Shown here piece after piece: positions 58,169 through 64,000 of a DNA stretch of 64,000 bases. Both the position numbers and the translations under genes were made by a program. Within the stretch, counting starts at the first letter, position 1, and each line of letters opens with the position of its first letter. The notes below the pieces were generated by a model, which was not told the origin of the DNA, ran no database searches, and was given only the letters and a program-made list of their open reading frames with translations. The stretch comes from Craterostigma plantagineum (lineage: Eukaryota > Streptophyta > Magnoliopsida > Lamiales > Linderniaceae). The DNA lies in contig JAPQWV010000482.1 of the NCBI GenBank assembly GCA_027422505.1, forward strand, positions 1 to 64,000. The letters are read 5' to 3'.

Positions 58169-59990
58169 TGTTGGGTTACCTGGTGTGTTCCGGAGAAGCC
58201 ACGTCCCTGGAACAGTGCGGAACAAAAATTTCCGGATTTCCCGATTGCCCTCGTAGCTCGGTATCGCAATAGTAATGCATGTTGACACGTAATATGGCGG
58301 GTCAAACCCATAGATAATTACTAATTGAAGCGAGTGGCAGCTCCTCGTCCTTTTCTTTGAGACTACGGCGATGGTGATGGATGGCACTATATCGTCACGC
58401 CGACCTCGCAGTGTACCACGGAACCAATTCTCTAAAGTTGGCAAGAGAGAACCGAACCGTCGCGTGGGAGAGTGGTGTGTGCGTTTAGTGTGTGTTTTGC
58501 CTTAGCTATTTTTCGAAAAAATCAGCTCTGAAATATGGACTAGGGCTGCCTCTTTTATCTTGGTTAGGATCGAAATCTACACCATTCAAAGGTTTGAATT
58601 TTCAATTTTTACTTCTAATGTTTTGAGAGATACTTGCCATAATCATCTCTCCCCTTTTGAATTCAAAATTCATACCAGAAAACTTACCATAATTAGACAA
58701 CTAACTTAGATACTAAGTGAAATAAAGTATCTTTAAATATGACATAAAATTTCAAAAACATATCCTAGATGGATTTCGAAATTTTCAACTTAAAATAATT
58801 AATATTCCAAATATATTATTTCCATATTTATATATATCTCGAGATATTTGATTTTCGAAAATGCCTACTAAGGCATAACTCGAAAGTTAGTGTCAAATTA
58901 CAATTTTACCCGCATTTTAAGCATTTGGCCAAGCCCAAGTCTTAAAGTTAGTTTCTTACGAAGTCCGACTTCAGTACAACAAAATGCCCGAGGCATATTA
59001 AGGCGCGGCCAGACGGCCCAAGGCCCGCTAAGGCCCACTTCTTCTCCTCATCGGTGGACGTTGATGATCCTTTTTAATCCCGACTATCTAGGTTCGACTC
59101 AATCGGCAAGGAGGAATCCAAGAGTCCGGTAGTTACCTAACCAATCCCGCAGTATCGGACCGTAACACAATTCGAGTGCGAATTTTGACCCATTCTAGAA
59201 CCTCACTATAGATTATAGTACTACGTATAAACCCTTCAGCTGTGTCCCGATCGAGTGAGAGCCATGGTTTATGTCAAACTCATTGAATTCGATTCTATGC
59301 TAAAACGAAGGCGAGGCAAATTACCAAACTACCATCCATGTCTAACATGAGTTAGTTCAATACCCTGGCCAAGGATTTCGTAATTTCCCGTTGCCGTCCA
59401 CGTAGGACACTTGTCTAGATTACTTACGAGACTATGAATCTGTACTTGGAGGTCTGAGGTCGGCAATCACAAATCGTCATCAAGACTGCATCTGGCCCGC
59501 TGACCCATGCAACAGCAAATCGGGTCGAGGGAAACCAGTGAGAGTCGAGATTCGAAGTCAACTCCATCAAATCCCATTTCGGTCTAAGGTTCAGGCAGAC
59601 TACTATAGCTCGCCGTCGACCATTGACACTCCTTGAGCGATAAGTCATGTTCGATCATACGACCTGCGAGTCAGCATCCATGAAACAATTCAATTCCTTG
59701 CGACTCGTATCACAAGTCATGACCTCCGCCTCCAAGCGGAATATCGCCACATGATAGGTCAGCAGCAAGTAAGCCGCAATCGATTATCCAGCACCCAACT
59801 GGAGCCTAAGGCTTACGGACTTTTAATGTTCGAGTCCACTGGTGCCTTTCTCTCCCGTGCCCATCGAGAACAGTGACTCAACTCGACACATTTGGATTTG
59901 TTTATTTAATGCTTTACCGGATGCTAAAGTAAAGAACTCATATAACCAATAAACGAACAATGCCTTTATTAAACACACAAAATATCTTAG
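58169..59990 (-). mobile_element. 5' LTR of a minus-strand LTR retrotransposon (right end uncertain)
   Basis: Its left end TGTTGGGTTACC is fixed by the PBS. Non-coding throughout. The far end must lie before the Athila fragment at 60,018, giving up to about 1.8 kb. I could not fix the terminal TG or a TSD. Confidence 0.5.
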
Positions 59991-60017
59991 TACATAAAAG
60001 ATCGAATGATTAATAAG

Positions 60018-61880
60018 CTAACGCCCTATACAATCCAATCCCCGTATAGCATTCGAGGGCATATCCCTAACAATCGGCACAAGTCCTAAACAAGTATGGA
60101 TCATCCCAAAGTAATACTTCAAATCCGAGAAGAATTTCTTCTTTTGTTTGCTTGAGTATTCCTTTGGTATGATCCTTGCCACGAGATAGTTGGCAATATA
60201 ATCATACCAAGGAATATCATTGTTTACCTCACGTATGGCATGCTCGTTAGGGAAGTGGTCCTTGATGTTATCCTCGTCCGTCTTTCCGTAATGTGAATTC
60301 TCCAATCGCGATAAGTGATCGACTACAAAATTTTCAGCCCGCTTTTGGTCTTGAATTTCCACGTCAGATTCTTGAAGTAGTAGGATCCATCGAATAAGTC
60401 TTCGTTTTGCATCGGTTTTGACGAGGAGGTGCATGAGGGCCGAGTGATCCGTGTGGACAATGACCTTGGAATGGATGAGGTAGGTGCGAAACTTGTCGAG
60501 CGCGAACACGGCCGCAAGCAACTCTTTTTCGGTGGTAGTGTAATCCGTTTGTGCCTCGTTCAAAGTCTTGCTTGCGTAGTATATCGACTGAAAGTGCTTG
60601 TCCCACCGCTGCCCCAAAACTGCCCCAAATGCAAAAATCACTAGCATCACACATTAGTTCGAAAGGTAGACCCCAATTGGGGCTACCATGATAGGAGCAT
60701 TAATAAGCCTATCCTTAAGTATCGAAAATGCATGCATGCACTCGGATGTAAACTCATATGGCACGTCTTTCTCAAGTAATCGGGTCAAAGGTCTAGCAAT
60801 TTTAAGTCCTTAATAAATCTACGATAATGTCTTAGGTTACTTCAAATTGCTTTTACTGACGAGGGTGGGGGTAAACGCTCGATAGTCTCAATTTAGCCAT
60901 ACCTACCTCAATCCCCCTAGACGAAATCTTATGACCTAACATGATCCCCTCTCTCACTATAAAATGGCATTTCTCCCACAACACAAGATTTGTGTCCTCG
61001 CATCGCTTAAGCACATCCTTAAAATTAGTGAGACAACCTCAAACGTGTTACCAAAAACTGCGAAATCATCCATGAATACCTCCACTATGTCTCCTACTAG
61101 CTTGTCGAAGATGGCCGTCATACACCGCTGACAAGTGGACGGAGCGTTGCATAGTCCAAAAGGCATCCGTCGGTATGCGGAAGTTCCGAACCAGCATGTA
61201 ATGTAGTCTTTTCTTGATCCTCGCAAAATGGGAATCTGTAAATATCCTGAAAGACTATCAAGAAAGCAATAAAAAACATGATCGGATAAACGTCAAGCAT
61301 TTGATCAATAAAGGGTAAAGGGAAGTGATCATTTCACGTCACATCGTTTAAAGTTTGATAGTCGATGCAATGCCCCACCTCGTGGCGATCCTCGTCGGAA
61401 TTAGCTCATTCTTCTCATTGGACACTACGGCTATGCCTCCCTTCTTCGGTGGGTGCCACTTCAACTGGGCCCACCCACTTGCTATCCAAGATCGGATATA
61501 TAACACCCGCATCGAGCAACTTAATCACGTTAGCCTTCAATACTTCCCTCATGTTTGGATTCAATCGCCTTTGGGGCTGCACCACCGGTTTGTACTTGTC
61601 TTCCATGAGGATCTTATGGATGCAAAAGCTTGGGCTGATTCCTCGAATGTCTGAGATCTTCCATGCAAGCGCCTAGTTGTGTTCTTTTAGCACGTCCAAG
61701 AGCATTCTTTTCTGCTCCTCTTCTAGATCTGCTGCCACGATTCCTTCCTGGGTAGTAGAGCAACCCGCCACCTGTACGGCCGTGGAGGTGCGTGGCTGAG
61801 GCCATGGAGGCTTCCCTGAGCGAGTAAAGGAGCATTCCGACACCTCCACGGTCGTGGTGGTGTCTCATCATTGCCGTGGG
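60018..61880 (-). pseudogene. Decayed Athila RT/RNase H fragment
   Basis: Reading leftward: GISPSFCIHKI and PQRRLNPNMREVLKANVIKL (61,660-61,450), RRMPFGLCNAPSTCQRCM and FMDDFAVFG (61,190-61,040), then a damaged connection domain, then [49 protein letters not shown] and [13 protein letters not shown] (60,650-60,280). Integrase and protease are cut off. Many frameshifts. Compared with the 27-38 kb copy it is an older, separate insertion of the same lineage. Palindromes like CACCTCCACGGTCGTGGTGG appear at 61,760-61,860. Confidence 0.85.
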
Positions 61881-63600
61881 AACCTCAATAGATTGTTATG
61901 ATGGTTTCTTTCAATCAGTTAGGATTTAATCCGTTCGATCACGCGTATGTTGTTTGCGATAAGTTTTACAAAATAAAATTAGTTTCTTTGGACATAAAAA
62001 TAAAAAGATCCCAACTTTAGTCTGTCATCGTACCTCTATGCATGTGTTTGAATAAGCTTATATTGTCCCCCTCTTTATGACCTGTTTCTTTGATTTTCTC
62101 AGTATATAGGTTGTCGTTCCATCAATGGAGAACAAAAGTTCCTATGAACAACTCACTGAAATGAAATACAAGCGCCTTTTCTTCTATAAATTCTCTGCTA
62201 TAATTGACAATAGTTTGGCGTCCCGGGCATGCCATTTAATTGGTTTTGTTTTTTATGTTGGTTGGGTTTGCGGCAGTGTCTGTGTGCGAAGGTTGTGGTT
62301 AGAACAGGAAAAATTGGGCATGGGTTGAGTTCAAATTTTGGAGCTGATGGATATTTGGTTTTCGATTTTTATTATGTTGAAGAGTTGTGTTTATACGTGT
62401 TTATAAATTACCTTTGTTGCATATCATGTCAATTTTCGAAACCAGATTTTTTGTCCCATAAACGTAAGAGTCTTTCCTTCTAGCATTGACAAACACTGGT
62501 AATGGTGTTGTTGGCAATGGGCATCCCAAAACATTCAGAGGGATGAAGAAGAAGGCAAATCCCAAAGGTTCGTGTTCGTTACTTTGAATACTATGAGCGA
62601 TTCTGGCAATAACTTTGGAGTTAAGCATTTTGGCGCACCTGATGATGAATAAAGAATGCAAGGCTAGCATTTAGCAAGGTTTTCGGTCAATTCTCTAAAT
62701 CCCAACAGAGAAGGTAAATTTCAGGGATGCGAACCAGAAACTATTGTTGGTCAATCATTTTTATTTACATTTTCACATGGATAGAGCTCGGTTTTTATGT
62801 ATGTTCTTTTCTACTACGTAATGTTGGTGAGGCTTGAGTGTATCTTGGATAGTAGTGAGTAGTGACTTCGTTCTCCCTTATGTGTTGCCATTTTCTAATT
62901 AGTTTTCGATGGAGTTGCTCTTTTTTGCAACTAAGTGTAATTTTTCAGGTGATATCGAGCACACTCATTTAGTCAAATGGGTTGATTATGTATTGCTTCA
63001 TAAGGTGAGAATTGAAATTTACAACAAACCTGATGCTGGGAAAATGCTGACGAAAGTCCATAGTATGTGCCCACTATCTTCATTCATTTTCATGTAGTTA
63101 TGTTCAACTTATATTATTGTTTGTTCAGCCATTAAGCTCATAGGCCTAATACCTTTACCTTTTATCTACTTCATTATTTGTTTATCTTACCATTATAGTA
63201 TGCTTATTGAACAAATACATTTTACTATCCTTATTTTCTTTTTTTTCAGTTACAAAAATGAGGAACCTTTTAATCCATTATGGGATATAAATAGCACGTT
63301 ATTCGTTTGGATAACAATGTTGAAGTGTAGTATATAAGGTATGTCCTAATAGTCGTTTTTTCACGGTATGCAAATATGGTCTTTTTCCAACATCGTCAAT
63401 AACATTTTTACAACACCATCAATTGCCTTTGGTCAAATATTCGAGAACTGGGATCAATGAGATGGTGTTCCCAGTGGAACACTCATGTGAGAAATCCATG
63501 TATTTGTTCTCTCGGTACATGAACTTGCAAACCCTACAGTATTGAGTTTGTTTTATAAATGTATGTCTACTGTTGTAATTACTTCTGGCGTTCAGTTAAC
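61881..63600. other. Unassigned, AT-rich, some exon-like pieces
   Basis: No known family. An open stretch from 62,125 (MENKSSYEQLTEMKYKRL) and one near 62,960 (HTHLVKWVDYVLLHK) look more protein-like than their surroundings but match nothing I know. A transposon body or a decayed gene are both possible. Confidence 0.25.
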
Positions 63601-63609
63601 GTTTCTTTA

Positions 63610-63862
63610 TCCAATGTTTGATCCTCAAATATTATCATTACAATGTACTTCAACTTTACGTGTGCAGGTACTAACATTCAACTTGGACTATCTATAAAGT
63701 TTCCAAAGTCTTCGACTTTCAAAAGGTAATGTCGACATCAAATATGTTTTGCTCTCAAAGATTACCATTACACTGTACTTCAACTTTAAATATACAGGTA
63801 TTAAGAATCAACTTGGATTATCTACAAAGTTTAAAAAAGTCCTCGACTTTCGAGAGGTAATT
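63610..63862 (+). repeat. Tandem duplication of about 125 bp with splice-like edges
   Basis: Two units share TACTTCAACTTTA, TGCAGGTA/TACAGGTA, CAACTTGGAYTATCTA and CTCGACTTTC, each ending AGAGGTAAT or AAAGGTAAT. Each has a CAG followed some 60 bp later by AGGTAA, like a duplicated small exon. Confidence 0.6.
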
Positions 63863-64000
63863 TCAAGACCAATTAATATGACCGTTATCACTTCTTTTAG
63901 CTTTTTCAGTTTTATGTTATGCTTTCCATATAAGGCATTTATTCCCTAATAAAAAACATGTTAGCATATCACCGTCATTAATTTTGTTTTCATTACTAAT

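Overview
The window is plant nuclear DNA, almost certainly eudicot. It shows LTR retrotransposons of typical plant lineages (Ty1/copia, Ty3/gypsy Athila, Tat and Tekay/Del-like), plant MITEs, and spliced fragments of plant gene families (HD-ZIP IV homeodomain-START, UMP-CMP kinase, WRKY group IIa). I see no intact, clearly functional host gene. It reads as a TE-rich intergenic or pericentromeric-type region in which a few host gene pieces have been stranded.

Layout. 1-849: 5' LTR and primer-binding site of a minus-strand copia element that leaves the window to the left. About 1,598-7,050: 3' part of a Tat-lineage gypsy element: integrase C-terminus, an 11-copy tandem repeat of about 60 bp, a broken antisense accessory ORF, polypurine tract and 3' LTR. 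7,417-9,100: last two exons of an HD-ZIP IV gene (ANL2-like). They are joined head-on to a decayed UMP-CMP kinase gene (9,271-12,875) whose intron carries a pol-less gypsy gag element, itself split by a Stowaway MITE. About 13,090-13,580: a palindromic MITE-like element with a tRNA-like Pol III promoter. 14,047-17,175: a three-layer nest. A very young 2.9-kb gag-only copia element (14,259-17,160, practically identical LTRs, 5-bp TSD) sits in the target-site duplication of an older short retroposon. 17,407-17,846: a hAT-type MITE with a perfect 8-bp TSD; a second copy lies in the HD-ZIP IV intron. 18,130-18,640: a WRKY IIa pseudogene. 19,020-24,540: non-coding repeats with a recurring period near 485-490 bp; part of them recurs inverted at about 52,090-53,350.

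24,545-42,083 is one copia-related element with a perfect 5-bp TSD (CATAT) and no pol; an Athila element (about 27,157-38,190) is inserted in its gag region. About 42,300-43,550, 45,965-49,020, 53,350-54,890 and 54,900-57,147 are LTR copies of a Tekay/Del-like gypsy family. Two of them contain a dense array of GCGAA-type motifs of unknown purpose. 43,556-52,060 is a SIRE-like copia element, broken by frameshifts, by one of those solo LTRs and by a 3' truncation. 58,156-about 59,990 is a further minus-strand LTR with PBS, and 60,018-61,880 is a decayed minus-strand Athila RT/RNase H fragment. From 61,880 to the end nothing is recognisable except a tandemly duplicated exon-like segment.

The most unusual items are: the young gag-only element, whose single 627-codon ORF starts inside the PBS and fills about 98% of the internal region; the MITE-like element with Pol III boxes and hairpins; and the two LTR-embedded GCGAA arrays. 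Boundaries, TSDs and splice sites were read by eye. Family assignments rest on motif recognition, not on database searches.
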